Of a DNA stretch of 57,882 nucleotides, positions 24,488-33,570 are shown piece after piece (the stretch's first letter is position 1; each line of letters opens with the position of its first letter). The notes beneath the pieces are model-generated. The model made no database searches. It saw nothing but the letters and a program-made list of their open reading frames with translations, and had not been told where the DNA came from. The translations under genes and the position numbers were made by a program. Origin of the DNA: a virus; IMG/VR virus record IMGVR_UViG_3300036885_000119, positions 1 to 57,882 of that record; one strand, given 5' to 3'.

Positions 24488-25969
24488 ATGCCTAGAATAG
24501 TACAGATGTTCAATACGACGACTCTTGATGGTCAGCCAGTTCAAGTTTACCAGACTGATGACGGGAAATATTTGCACTCCGATGATGCACAGAAGGAAAT
24601 TGCCGCAGGTAGATTGGTTGCTCAAAAATCGGATTATCCAGCGCAAAGTTCCGTACAGGGTATAAAAATGCCTGTTAAAACCGCTTCGGAAGAAGTGCGT
24701 GCGCGGGAATACAATCAAGGAGCCACCGCACAAACCAACTTACCTGCTGCACAGGGCATAGCGAATAAATATGATTATTCGCCCGCTGCTTTTCAGACCA
24801 CATTACAACAGGCTGGGGTTGCTGATACAAAAGAAGGACAAAAAGCATATCAGGATTATACTAAAAATATTGCACCAACAGGGGAAGATATTAACAGGCG
24901 CGTTGATTTTGAATTAGGCCCGGTAACCGACGTGGCAAAACAGCATGTTCAAGGGGTGCCGCAGACACCTTTTGAAAAAACTGCTATGTCTCTGGGAGAA
25001 GAAGCTGTTTCTGGTATGCCTGAAAAAGAAGGACAACTTGGCAGGCCAATGGAAAAAACGGAAGCTGATTTTGCCAAGGCGCGTGAAGCGAGTATGCAAC
25101 AGGAGGAAAAGCCGGTTAAAGAAACAACAACAGCAACAGGAAAATCAACTACGGCTGGTGGTGCGGGAATGATTTACAGCGAAACGGATAACCCAATTGA
25201 ATTTGCAATAGCGAGAAAACTTGCTAATGGCGAAATTAATTTCCAACAAGCCATTTCTATTTATCCTGCATTCGGACAAAAGGGCCAAAAGAGAGAAAAT
25301 ATTATCGCTACGGCAATGAAAATAAATCCTAAATTTTCTCCCTCAAGCCAGATGATTGCGTATGGTGGAGAGCAATCTCACGCAAAAGCGGCAGCGCAAC
25401 TCAGGCCAGATGTAGTAAGCGGAAAGGTTGGACAGCAGGCTAGGGGCGGAACGGCGCGACAACTTAATATGCAGCGGCAAGCCGCGCAAAGAGCGACCTC
25501 GACGTTTGATGATGCTCTTAAAAACAGCGGTGGTAAATATGAAAATATTCCAACATGGATGTACCGTGACCTTGCTATGGACTATGCAAAAATACTTACT
25601 TTATCAGGGCAGATTGCAGAGGGTAGCGTTGATAAGGTTATGCAGGCATCGGCTCAGGGGAAATTGAAGGAGCTTTGGAATTATACAACAGGCGACACGA
25701 AAACAACGGCACCGCAAAAGGTTTTAGAGCTTATGCACCAAAGGATAAAATCTCTTGGCGTTGATTTGGATAAGCAATATTACAACCAAGTACAGGGCCA
25801 GAACATGCCAATAACGAGCAATCCGGCAACAAACCCGATGAAAACAACGGGAATACCAACATCTGGCGCGAAAGGTAATGCTCCTACATTGTCAACCCGT
25901 GCAGAAGTGCAGGCGTTACCTTCCGGTGCTCATTTTATTTATAACGGCGTAGAACACGTTAAAAAATAG
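24488..25969 (+). CDS. Putative internal virion protein (493 aa)
   Basis: AGGAGC precedes ATG 24488. The product is helical and Gln/Ala/Lys-rich without membrane segments. The C-terminal half (NPIEFAIARKLANGEINFQQ, QQARGGTARQLNMQRQAAQR) shows alternating amphipathic helices. It continues the group of large low-complexity genes between head and tail, consistent with an ejected protein. No domain is recognised. Confidence 0.5.
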   Translation: MPRIVQMFNTTTLDGQPVQVYQTDDGKYLHSDDAQKEIAAGRLVAQKSDYPAQSSVQGIKMPVKTASEEVRAREYNQGATAQTNLPAAQGIANKYDYSPAAFQTTLQQAGVADTKEGQKAYQDYTKNIAPTGEDINRRVDFELGPVTDVAKQHVQGVPQTPFEKTAMSLGEEAVSGMPEKEGQLGRPMEKTEADFAKAREASMQQEEKPVKETTTATGKSTTAGGAGMIYSETDNPIEFAIARKLANGEINFQQAISIYPAFGQKGQKRENIIATAMKINPKFSPSSQMIAYGGEQSHAKAAAQLRPDVVSGKVGQQARGGTARQLNMQRQAAQRATSTFDDALKNSGGKYENIPTWMYRDLAMDYAKILTLSGQIAEGSVDKVMQASAQGKLKELWNYTTGDTKTTAPQKVLELMHQRIKSLGVDLDKQYYNQVQGQNMPITSNPATNPMKTTGIPTSGAKGNAPTLSTRAEVQALPSGAHFIYNGVEHVKK

Positions 25970-25976
25970 GCAAAAT

Positions 25977-28900
25977 ATGTCTGAAGATATTACCGACCTT
26001 GCTTCACCTGTCGAGGACATATCCGACCTTGCCTCCCCCGTGTCTGGCGCTGCCGGTGGACAACAGCCCGCGCACGTCCAGAACCTTATGTCACGTCTCG
26101 GGCCGCTGCTTATGTCTGGTGCTAAAGCGGCTGTGGGGCCACGCTTTGTACAGGCCGGGAAAGATATTGCAGCAGGCGCAGCGGCGAGATCGGAAAGAAC
26201 AGAAAGAGCGCCCACATTACCAGAGCAGGCGCTAAGTGGACTCGGTGAAGCGGCAGGATTAGCGGTAGGTGTACCGTGGGAGCTTGGAAAAGCAGCAATA
26301 GGAACAACGGCGGATGCGTTAAAATCTATTACTCCGCAACCTGTTCAGCAAGCAATTCAACCAGCAGCGCAAGCCACTGAAAGCGGATTACAAAAGGTTG
26401 TTAGGGGAATTGGAAACATTCCACTTCCTGGCGGTAATAAAGTGAGTGATATTCCAGCGGGTGCGGTAGAAACATGGAAGCAGTTGCCACAAAGAGCAAA
26501 GGATATTACAAGTTCTGTGGGTGACATTTCGATGGTAGCTCCTGTTGGAAAAGGCACACAACTATTGGCTAAAGGTGCGGAAAAACTCGAAAAGGGTATT
26601 GTGGCTCCATTTGCTGAGAGAATGGCAAAGAAAGACATCGTACAAAAACAAGTAAAGGTTGATGAGCAGATAGCGAAAGCGGTAAAAAAGGGTATCAGCA
26701 AGGGAATTAAACCAACAGTTGTCGGAAAGAAAACATTGGCGCGGCATGACAAGTTTTATTTAGATGCTAACGACGCAGTAAAAACCATTGCGGATAACCG
26801 TGATAATGTAAAAATAGTTGATGAAAATGGAGAGTCTGCACCTCACCCAAGAAGCTCGGCTGAAATGGCACAAGCCGTAGATCAGACGAAAAAAATACTT
26901 TACAAGCAATATCACGACATGGCGCTTGCTGCTGGCGATAAAGGTGCTCAACTTGACGTTGCTCCGATCATAGCTAAAATTGACAAAGTAAGCAAGGATT
27001 TGAAAGAAAACCCGGAAACGCGGGCTTATGCCGAATCCTTAAAAGCCGAAATACAGGAATTGCAGGGCCAATCGCCAGAAATTATTGAAGCAAGAATAAA
27101 AGATTTGAATAGTTCCCTTGCTGGTTTTTATGAAGGCCGAACTGCGAAAGCAAAAGCCCGAATTGATGGCTCGGTTGCTAACCTTATGCGGGAAGAACTG
27201 GACAATAAAATAACCGGCGCAGTTGGTGAAGGATATCAGGGGCTAAAGAATAAATATGGCTCGTTGAAAGCAATTGAAAAAGAAGTAAATCACCGCGCTA
27301 TTGTGAACGCTCGTAAAGCGGGGAAAAGTATTATAGACATGACCGATATTTTTACCGGTGGAGATTTGGCCGCCGGTGTTCTTACTATGAATCCATTGCT
27401 GATTGCCAAGGGTGTAGCTGGGCGCGGATTGAAGGAATTATACAAGGCTATCAACAATCCTGACAGGGCTGTCGCTGCAATGTTCAAGAAGGTGTATGGA
27501 TTGTCGGACAGGGCAAAGGTCGTTTCGGGAATGAGAAAAGGCGCGAAAATCCCAGAGCCGCCGCCAGAACCACCCGCTGCTCTACCCGCCCCACAGGGCA
27601 CTATGCAGACGCAATTCATTCCCGGCCAGGAACCGGGCGCACCAGTACCAAAGCCCGGTATACCGCAGACAATTAAGAATCTTGGCAATGAAGGCGGGTA
27701 CATTGATCTAGGGGGGGCTAGTGCTCCCGTCGAGCCACCCCCAACCGCCCCAAAAGGAGCGCCCGGAGCGGCGGCAAAGACCCCGCATGAGCAACTTATT
27801 GAGCGTATTCGTGGGCAAAAGCCATCGGAAGCACCTATTACCCCAGAGATACAGCAGGCGCAGATAGCACAATTACGGACAGAACGTGATGCAAAAGCGA
27901 CGGAAATAGAAGCGCAGAAAAATGCAAAATCTGAGCTATTTCCTGACGAGCCAATAACGCCGGACGAGATAGCATCAAAGAAAAATGATAATAACATAGA
28001 CTTTTTCAAAAAAATAGGTTATACTTATGATGAAGGGAGAAAAGTTTATGCCTACAATCCTGACCCCGCAGATGTTGAGCGAGTATGGTCTGCCTTCGGA
28101 CGCGACAGACGAGATGTTTCACAACGCTCTGAAGAACTCCGTGCTGAAATTGAAGCAAAACGCGCCGCAGAGCAACTCCCCCGTGGTGCCGAAGTTCCAC
28201 CCGTTGAAGGTGCACCAAGTCAAAGCGGTGAAGTCGCCCAAGGTGAGAGCAAGCCGCCACAAGATGTTCTTCCGCAGGGCAGCGAGACTGAGCCGCAAGG
28301 CAGCTTAAGCCCGGAAGACCAAGCCACACAAGACCGCCTGACTCGCATTGCCGAGCGCAAAGAGCGAAAGCCAGGCGAAGTTTATACCCACGACTTAACA
28401 GACAATCCCCAAGCAAACCGCGTATTGTGGCGTGATAATGTGCGCCGACAAGTCAAGTGGCATATTGACCATGACGAAAACGGTACGCTCCGTGACGACA
28501 GGAAAGACCAGTGGGCTTACGTCATGGGTGAGTCTACCAAGACGGGCGAGCCTGTAAACATTACTCCACGAACACAAGGAATATTACAGGGGCACTCGTT
28601 TGAATTTAGTGCTGGTGATTATGGCCCTAGTGAAATGGAATTACGCAGCGAGGAAATGACACCGGATGAAGGAAAGCAATACTGGACAGAGGATTTGGGC
28701 CAGCCTGAAGGCGAAATGCCGGTAACGTGGGATGAGGTTATGCAGGAAATCCGCAGTGCGGAAACAAGCCGTGGACAGGCGGAAAGGGTTACTAAAGGGC
28801 ATGTGGTGAACGCGGGTAAGGTAGAGGATGGTGGGGAAGAAGCTAAGTACGCCGCAGAACAGGACGAAAGAAAATCAGAAGAAGCGTCCCATGAGGAACA

Positions 28901-30686
28901 GGCGGCAATTGAGGGGGAGCGCGGCTCAATGCAGAACGTGATTGATATGTTGAAAGGTGAATCCGGCGCGATAGCCACTGGTGGCAAGGTTGCAGACCCG
29001 CTCTACAGCAACGCCGCAAAAGCCGTGTCCGATATTACTATGCCAAAGGCACCCGCGAGCCAGTGGTTGTCTATGCTCGATCCTGCCAAAGGTAAGGGCA
29101 CCAAGGCCGACGAGATGAAGTGGATCGGGCTGGATGATTACCTAAAGGAAAAGGGCGACCAGACCGTTACCAAGCAGGAGATACAGGATTTCATTGAGCA
29201 GAATAAGGTGAAGTTGGAAGAGGTAACAAAAGGACAAAACCTTGGCAAAATAAATTTGAAAAGTAAATATGCTACTCCAAGAGTTGTGAAGCTTGCGAAA
29301 GAATGGCAGGGTGATGTTGATGATGCTTTGTGGCTGACCCTTGCCAATGATGGTGATGCTTATAGGGAACTTACAAAGAAGTTTCCAGAGCTTGCCAAAG
29401 ATGAAAATTGGGCCTCCACGGTTGCTGATGATGTTTATGGCGGTGGTGGAAATGTGGTTGAAACTAAGTTTGGTTCCTACCAACTCCCCGGCGGCGAAAA
29501 CTACCGGGAAGTGCTGCTGAGGCTGCCGTCGCAAAAAGTAAAAAACGAATATGTTCCAATACTTGAAAATGGCAAATGGACACTCAAGAACAACAAGAAT
29601 GGTGAAGTTTTTTTAGGCGGATTTGAGAATGAGCAAAAAGCAATAGCGGCGGCAAAAGACAGGAATGCAAGAAGTACACCGCAAGAAACCGGTTATCGTT
29701 CCCCCCACTGGGACGAACCCAACGTACTCGCCCACATGCGCCTGAATGACCGCGTTGACGCAGACGGCAAGAAGGTTCTTTTCATAGAAGAGATTCAGAG
29801 CGATTGGCACCAGGCGGGACGGAAGAAGGGGTATAAGTTCCCAAAAAATGACATGCTTGATCTTCCCGAAGGTTATGTCACGCGACAAAGGAATTTAGGC
29901 GGGGTGACATTGTTTAAGGGTGACGAGGCCGTGGGTACATTTAATTCTCGTGAAGCGGCCATAGATGGATTGAATCAGCAACGCACTCCCGCGGCCCCCT
30001 TCTCAAAAACATGGCACGAACTTGCCTTCAAGCGCATATTGCGTGAAGCCGCTGAAAAGGGTTATGACAGGGTGGAATGGACTCCGGGAGAACCGCAAGC
30101 AGAACGGTATGATTTGAGCAAGCAGATAGACAATATCGGGTATCGCCTAGACGGGGACGGAACCTATGAAATAGCTGCAATAAAAGACGGCGAAACAGTT
30201 ATCACCAAGCACGGCCAAACGCCCAATGACCTTGAAGGAATTGTTGGCAAGGACGTGACCACTAAGATTGTTAATGGCGAAGGAACACCCCGCAAGGGCG
30301 GCGGCAACGTAAGGGACTTGTCTGGAGTAGACTTGAAAGTCGGCGGCGAGGGCATGAAGGGCTTCTACGACAAAATCCTTGTCGATTACGCTAACAAGTA
30401 TGGCAAGAAGTGGGGCACAAGTGTAAAAGATGCATACTTAAATGAAACCGCTTCTAATCCAGATTTGCCAATTGCTACAGAATACGCACAGGGTAAAAAG
30501 CCTGTTCACTCCATGACCATCACCCCCGCCATGCGTGCATCTGTTATGGGTGAAGGACAGCCGATGTTCGCCGTTACCGGCGGCGCTGGCATTGCGGGCA
30601 CATTGGCCGCTATGCAGGCCAGTAGAGATAAAAATAAAAAAGGTGTTTCCGATGTTGTTTCACGTATGAAATCTAAACGCAAATAA
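25977..30686 (+). CDS. Large polyvalent virion protein (1569 aa)
   Basis: The longest gene of the head/internal region. The N-terminus has a repeated DITDLASPVEDISDLASPV followed by hydrophobic helices; residues about 200-520 are helical; residues about 530-960 are low-complexity, rich in Pro, Glu and Gln. From about 1160 onward comes a conserved domain I recognise from phage polyvalent proteins: LAHMRLNDRVDADGKKVLF, IEEIQSDWHQAGRKKGY, WHELAFKRILREAAEKGYDR, DLKVGGEGMKGFYDKIL and the closing MTITPAMRASVMGEGQPMFA. Such proteins are thought to enter the cell with the DNA. The enzymatic role of the C-terminal domain is unknown. Confidence 0.65.
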   Translation: MSEDITDLASPVEDISDLASPVSGAAGGQQPAHVQNLMSRLGPLLMSGAKAAVGPRFVQAGKDIAAGAAARSERTERAPTLPEQALSGLGEAAGLAVGVPWELGKAAIGTTADALKSITPQPVQQAIQPAAQATESGLQKVVRGIGNIPLPGGNKVSDIPAGAVETWKQLPQRAKDITSSVGDISMVAPVGKGTQLLAKGAEKLEKGIVAPFAERMAKKDIVQKQVKVDEQIAKAVKKGISKGIKPTVVGKKTLARHDKFYLDANDAVKTIADNRDNVKIVDENGESAPHPRSSAEMAQAVDQTKKILYKQYHDMALAAGDKGAQLDVAPIIAKIDKVSKDLKENPETRAYAESLKAEIQELQGQSPEIIEARIKDLNSSLAGFYEGRTAKAKARIDGSVANLMREELDNKITGAVGEGYQGLKNKYGSLKAIEKEVNHRAIVNARKAGKSIIDMTDIFTGGDLAAGVLTMNPLLIAKGVAGRGLKELYKAINNPDRAVAAMFKKVYGLSDRAKVVSGMRKGAKIPEPPPEPPAALPAPQGTMQTQFIPGQEPGAPVPKPGIPQTIKNLGNEGGYIDLGGASAPVEPPPTAPKGAPGAAAKTPHEQLIERIRGQKPSEAPITPEIQQAQIAQLRTERDAKATEIEAQKNAKSELFPDEPITPDEIASKKNDNNIDFFKKIGYTYDEGRKVYAYNPDPADVERVWSAFGRDRRDVSQRSEELRAEIEAKRAAEQLPRGAEVPPVEGAPSQSGEVAQGESKPPQDVLPQGSETEPQGSLSPEDQATQDRLTRIAERKERKPGEVYTHDLTDNPQANRVLWRDNVRRQVKWHIDHDENGTLRDDRKDQWAYVMGESTKTGEPVNITPRTQGILQGHSFEFSAGDYGPSEMELRSEEMTPDEGKQYWTEDLGQPEGEMPVTWDEVMQEIRSAETSRGQAERVTKGHVVNAGKVEDGGEEAKYAAEQDERKSEEASHEEQAAIEGERGSMQNVIDMLKGESGAIATGGKVADPLYSNAAKAVSDITMPKAPASQWLSMLDPAKGKGTKADEMKWIGLDDYLKEKGDQTVTKQEIQDFIEQNKVKLEEVTKGQNLGKINLKSKYATPRVVKLAKEWQGDVDDALWLTLANDGDAYRELTKKFPELAKDENWASTVADDVYGGGGNVVETKFGSYQLPGGENYREVLLRLPSQKVKNEYVPILENGKWTLKNNKNGEVFLGGFENEQKAIAAAKDRNARSTPQETGYRSPHWDEPNVLAHMRLNDRVDADGKKVLFIEEIQSDWHQAGRKKGYKFPKNDMLDLPEGYVTRQRNLGGVTLFKGDEAVGTFNSREAAIDGLNQQRTPAAPFSKTWHELAFKRILREAAEKGYDRVEWTPGEPQAERYDLSKQIDNIGYRLDGDGTYEIAAIKDGETVITKHGQTPNDLEGIVGKDVTTKIVNGEGTPRKGGGNVRDLSGVDLKVGGEGMKGFYDKILVDYANKYGKKWGTSVKDAYLNETASNPDLPIATEYAQGKKPVHSMTITPAMRASVMGEGQPMFAVTGGAGIAGTLAAMQASRDKNKKGVSDVVSRMKSKRK

Positions 30687-30706
30687 CTCTCGAAAGGAGT
30701 ATATTT

Positions 30707-30988
30707 ATGGACATGAACCCCGTTGACAGAGAATCGAAACTTAACCCGCGCCCCGGCGTGCCGATCAGGACAGATGTAGACGCTCTGGCATCAAAAATCA
30801 AAGGCGACATTTCGGCGCACAACGACGAGCTTGAGTACCGCAACGCCGACCCGTCACCGGCAAAGATTATAAAGGATGTCAATTATTATCCGGCTGACCG
30901 CGCAGGGCATCCGGTAAAGAAGTTTGATCTTAGCCAGAATATAAACGCTGATGCCAGCGATCCTCACACACCAAAAACAAAGGAGTGA
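30707..30988 (+). CDS. Small hypothetical protein (93 aa)
   Basis: AAAGGAG precedes ATG 30707. The product is hydrophilic, with motifs VDALASKIKGDISAHNDELE and EYRNADPSPAKI. The next gene has a related segment (KDALARKIDADYASKKKDIK), so the two may derive from a duplication. Location suggests a minor virion component. Confidence 0.6.
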   Translation: MDMNPVDRESKLNPRPGVPIRTDVDALASKIKGDISAHNDELEYRNADPSPAKIIKDVNYYPADRAGHPVKKFDLSQNINADASDPHTPKTKE

Positions 30989-30991
30989 CAA

Positions 30992-31195
30992 ATGGAATGT
31001 TACACGCCAATTAACAAGGGCGCAGACATGCGTATGGACAAAGACGCGCTTGCCCGAAAGATTGATGCTGATTATGCGTCAAAGAAAAAGGACATAAAAG
31101 AGTTGGAAACTGACCCTGTTTCGAGCAACGGCAAGACTGGCCCGACGTATCGAAACGCCACAAAAAACCCAATAGAAGGAGCTTTCAATGTCTAA
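30992..31195 (+). CDS. Small hypothetical protein, paralogue of the preceding gene
   Basis: The 67-residue product shares a D-A-L-A-x-K-I pattern and a TYRNATKNP segment with its upstream neighbour (EYRNADPSP). It overlaps the following gene by eight bases (ATGTCTAA). No function assignable. Confidence 0.55.
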   Translation: MECYTPINKGADMRMDKDALARKIDADYASKKKDIKELETDPVSSNGKTGPTYRNATKNPIEGAFNV

Positions 31196-31337
31196 TGTAG
31201 AATACGAAAAGGAACTTAAAAAGTACAGCCCGGAATCGGTGAAGTCGCGCATGAATCACCCCAACATGGCAAAGCCGGGAAATGAAAAATGCGCTCCGGT
31301 GAGCAAGCCCACATACCCCACGGGTAGCAAGGAGTAA
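31188..31337 (+). CDS. Small hypothetical protein (49 aa)
   Basis: Starts at ATG 31188 behind GAAGGAG, overlapping the previous stop. The translation begins MSNVEYEKELKKYSPESVK and ends in a Pro/Ser/Lys tail (SKPTYPTGSKE). Hydrophilic; no family recognised. Part of a run of tiny genes between the polyvalent protein and homospermidine synthase. Confidence 0.6.
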   Translation: MSNVEYEKELKKYSPESVKSRMNHPNMAKPGNEKCAPVSKPTYPTGSKE

Positions 31338-31340
31338 CTT

Positions 31341-31796
31341 ATGAATGGAATGTTTATAAGCAAATCACGCGACCATTATTCAAAGGGAAGTGCGGATTCT
31401 GATTCTACTTCTGATGATAGGGCCGCTGATTTTGAGCGTATTACCGGCATAAAGGAAACCAACGAGGATAGGCGTTGGGTTGACAGCACAAACGCGGAAT
31501 ATATGAAAAGAAAAGCATCAGAGAAACCTTCACCAATTCCAGAACCTTCTGATAGCTCTTATGCAAAATCAAAAAACCGCTTTGGATTTGCCAAGGGTAC
31601 GGTATCGCTTAAGAAGAAAAAGAAGAACAAGTTTGCCAAGGTGATGAAGGAAGGGTACGCTGGTAAGCTACACAGTGGTAAGGCTGGACCTGTTGTAACC
31701 AAACCAGCTCAGATGAAGGCAATAGCGGCAAGTGAGGCCGGAATGTCGCGCAAAATGCCTGCACCATCCGGTATCAGGTTCACACCAAAGGGGTAG
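31341..31796 (+). CDS. Hypothetical basic protein (151 aa)
   Basis: AAGGAG precedes ATG 31341. Residues 1-80 are charged and Ser/Asp-rich; a lysine block (SLKKKKKNKFAKVMKEG) follows and the end is basic and Pro-rich (SRKMPAPSGIRFTPKG). The composition suggests DNA contact or a minor virion protein. The next gene starts immediately after the stop. Confidence 0.55.
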   Translation: MNGMFISKSRDHYSKGSADSDSTSDDRAADFERITGIKETNEDRRWVDSTNAEYMKRKASEKPSPIPEPSDSSYAKSKNRFGFAKGTVSLKKKKKNKFAKVMKEGYAGKLHSGKAGPVVTKPAQMKAIAASEAGMSRKMPAPSGIRFTPKG

Positions 31797-31799
31797 TTG

Positions 31800-33548
31800 A
31801 TGGTAAAAGACATTGTAGAACGCCTTAAAAAGCCCCTCCAGGACGTGCCAGAGGGCATAGGCCAAGTTGTAGGCAAGATTACTGGCAAGGGCCAGGATAA
31901 GCCTATTTCGCATCCTGACGAGGCTCCTAGCCCCAACGTGAGCGAAGAGGCGGTTAACCTTGTGGATAACGGACAGGTAGGCGAGGAAGAGCCGCAGCCA
32001 CCCGCAGAACCCGCTCCTATAGCCGCAAAAACGCTACCTTGGGACAATAAAATAGTGTTTTTCGGCTTTGGCAGCGTGGCGGAGTGTGTTTTACCTATCC
32101 TTTTGCGGCATTTGGAGGTGGATCTTGCCAATATCACCATTTTGGATGCTCTAGACAAGTCAAAAGTGCTTGAGAAGTGGATTGAACAGGGTGTAACCTT
32201 TGTACAGCGGCGCGTGGTAGAGGATAACTTCACCGAAACAATGGAGGAGTTTCTTTCCGAAGGTGATTTGCTCATTGATTTGGCTTACGACATAGATTGC
32301 CGTGAGCTCTTGCAATATTGCCGGGACAACGGAATACTTTACGTGAACACCAGCGTTGAGGAGTGGGACTATACAGAAGGTTTTGATGAGCGCAGCCCTT
32401 ACGATAAGAGTCTTTATGCCAGACAACAGGAACTTGACGAGGAAATCAACTCTTGGCCCGACAACAAAGGCACCACGGCGGTAATTGACCACGGCGCTAA
32501 TCCTGGCCTTATCTCCCACTTCATGAAGCAGGGATTGATTGATCTTGCCAAGAAGCGCGGGGTATCCATTGAATCTACAAAAGAAAACGATTATGCTACC
32601 CTAGCACAGAAGTTGGGCGTAAAGGTGGTACTAGACACCGAACGGGACACGCAGATAAGCAACACGCCACGACAACCAGGGGAATTTTTGAATACATGGA
32701 GTGTATTGGGGTTTGTTGAGGAGGGAACGTCACCGGCAGAACTTGGATGGGGTACACACGAAAAAGAAATGCCGGAAAACTCAACCGTGCCGGATGTTGG
32801 GCCAAAAAATCAGATATTTCTTTCAAGAATGGGGATGGACACTAAAGTGAAAGTTTTTGTTCCTCACAATAAAGATGATACAATTGAGATAACCCAAAAA
32901 GACGTTGACAAAAACAATGAGGCAACGGGCAATAGGGCTGAAATGATTAGTACCACGGAAGAAGGAGACCAAATTGTTGGAGTTTTGATTAGACATGGAG
33001 AAAGTTATTCCATTTCCCGCTTCTTGACAACAAAAGACAATAAATACCGCCCTACAAGTTATTATGGATATTGCATGGCGGATTGCGCCATTGCATCAAT
33101 GAATGAGCTTCGTGGTAATGATTACCGGCCACTGCCTAGACAAAGAATAATTTATGATAATGAGATTGTCGGTGGAGCCGATACGTTAGGGTGCCTAATA
33201 GGAGGATATGATAAAAAACATATTTGGTGGTGTGGAACATCTTTAAATATAAGGGACGCGAAAAGATTAGTTCCTTTACAAAATAGCACAACTATTCAAG
33301 TGAGCATATCTCTTGTTGCGGCTGTTATGTGGGCAATAGAAAATCCCCAAAATGGATTTTGCAGAGTAGAGGATTTGCCACATGATTATATACTTAATAT
33401 TTGTAAACCATATTTGGGCCAATTCATAAGTAAAGAATTTACCTGGAACCCTGGACTGCATGCGACTAATTGGTTTAACGAACGCAAAGATAAGGAAATT
33501 GATAAGGCAAACTTGTGGGGATTTCAGAACTTTTTAGTCAGAGAATAG
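31800..33548 (+). CDS. hss: Homospermidine synthase with an N-terminal extension
   Basis: From about residue 80 the protein follows the bacterial homospermidine synthase family: Rossmann start KIVFFGFGSVAECVLPILLR with its glycine motif, ITILDALD after the second strand, TSVEEWDY, TAVIDHGANPGLISHF (signature of the saccharopine-dehydrogenase-like fold) and SYYGYCMADCAIASM. The family enzyme is about 470-480 residues; this one is 582 because of a hydrophilic, Pro/Glu-rich N-terminus unique to it. The enzyme makes homospermidine from putrescine (or putrescine and spermidine) using NAD. Polyamines neutralise packaged DNA, which would explain its place among virion genes. Confidence 0.88.
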   Translation: MVKDIVERLKKPLQDVPEGIGQVVGKITGKGQDKPISHPDEAPSPNVSEEAVNLVDNGQVGEEEPQPPAEPAPIAAKTLPWDNKIVFFGFGSVAECVLPILLRHLEVDLANITILDALDKSKVLEKWIEQGVTFVQRRVVEDNFTETMEEFLSEGDLLIDLAYDIDCRELLQYCRDNGILYVNTSVEEWDYTEGFDERSPYDKSLYARQQELDEEINSWPDNKGTTAVIDHGANPGLISHFMKQGLIDLAKKRGVSIESTKENDYATLAQKLGVKVVLDTERDTQISNTPRQPGEFLNTWSVLGFVEEGTSPAELGWGTHEKEMPENSTVPDVGPKNQIFLSRMGMDTKVKVFVPHNKDDTIEITQKDVDKNNEATGNRAEMISTTEEGDQIVGVLIRHGESYSISRFLTTKDNKYRPTSYYGYCMADCAIASMNELRGNDYRPLPRQRIIYDNEIVGGADTLGCLIGGYDKKHIWWCGTSLNIRDAKRLVPLQNSTTIQVSISLVAAVMWAIENPQNGFCRVEDLPHDYILNICKPYLGQFISKEFTWNPGLHATNWFNERKDKEIDKANLWGFQNFLVRE

Positions 33549-33570
33549 GTATATTATATAGTTAGGTATT

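Noticed and set aside
27290-28009. Minus-strand frame of 239 codons inside the polyvalent protein
   Set aside because: Serine/cysteine/glycine-rich antisense translation of a Pro/Glu/Gln-rich coding region; no start signal.
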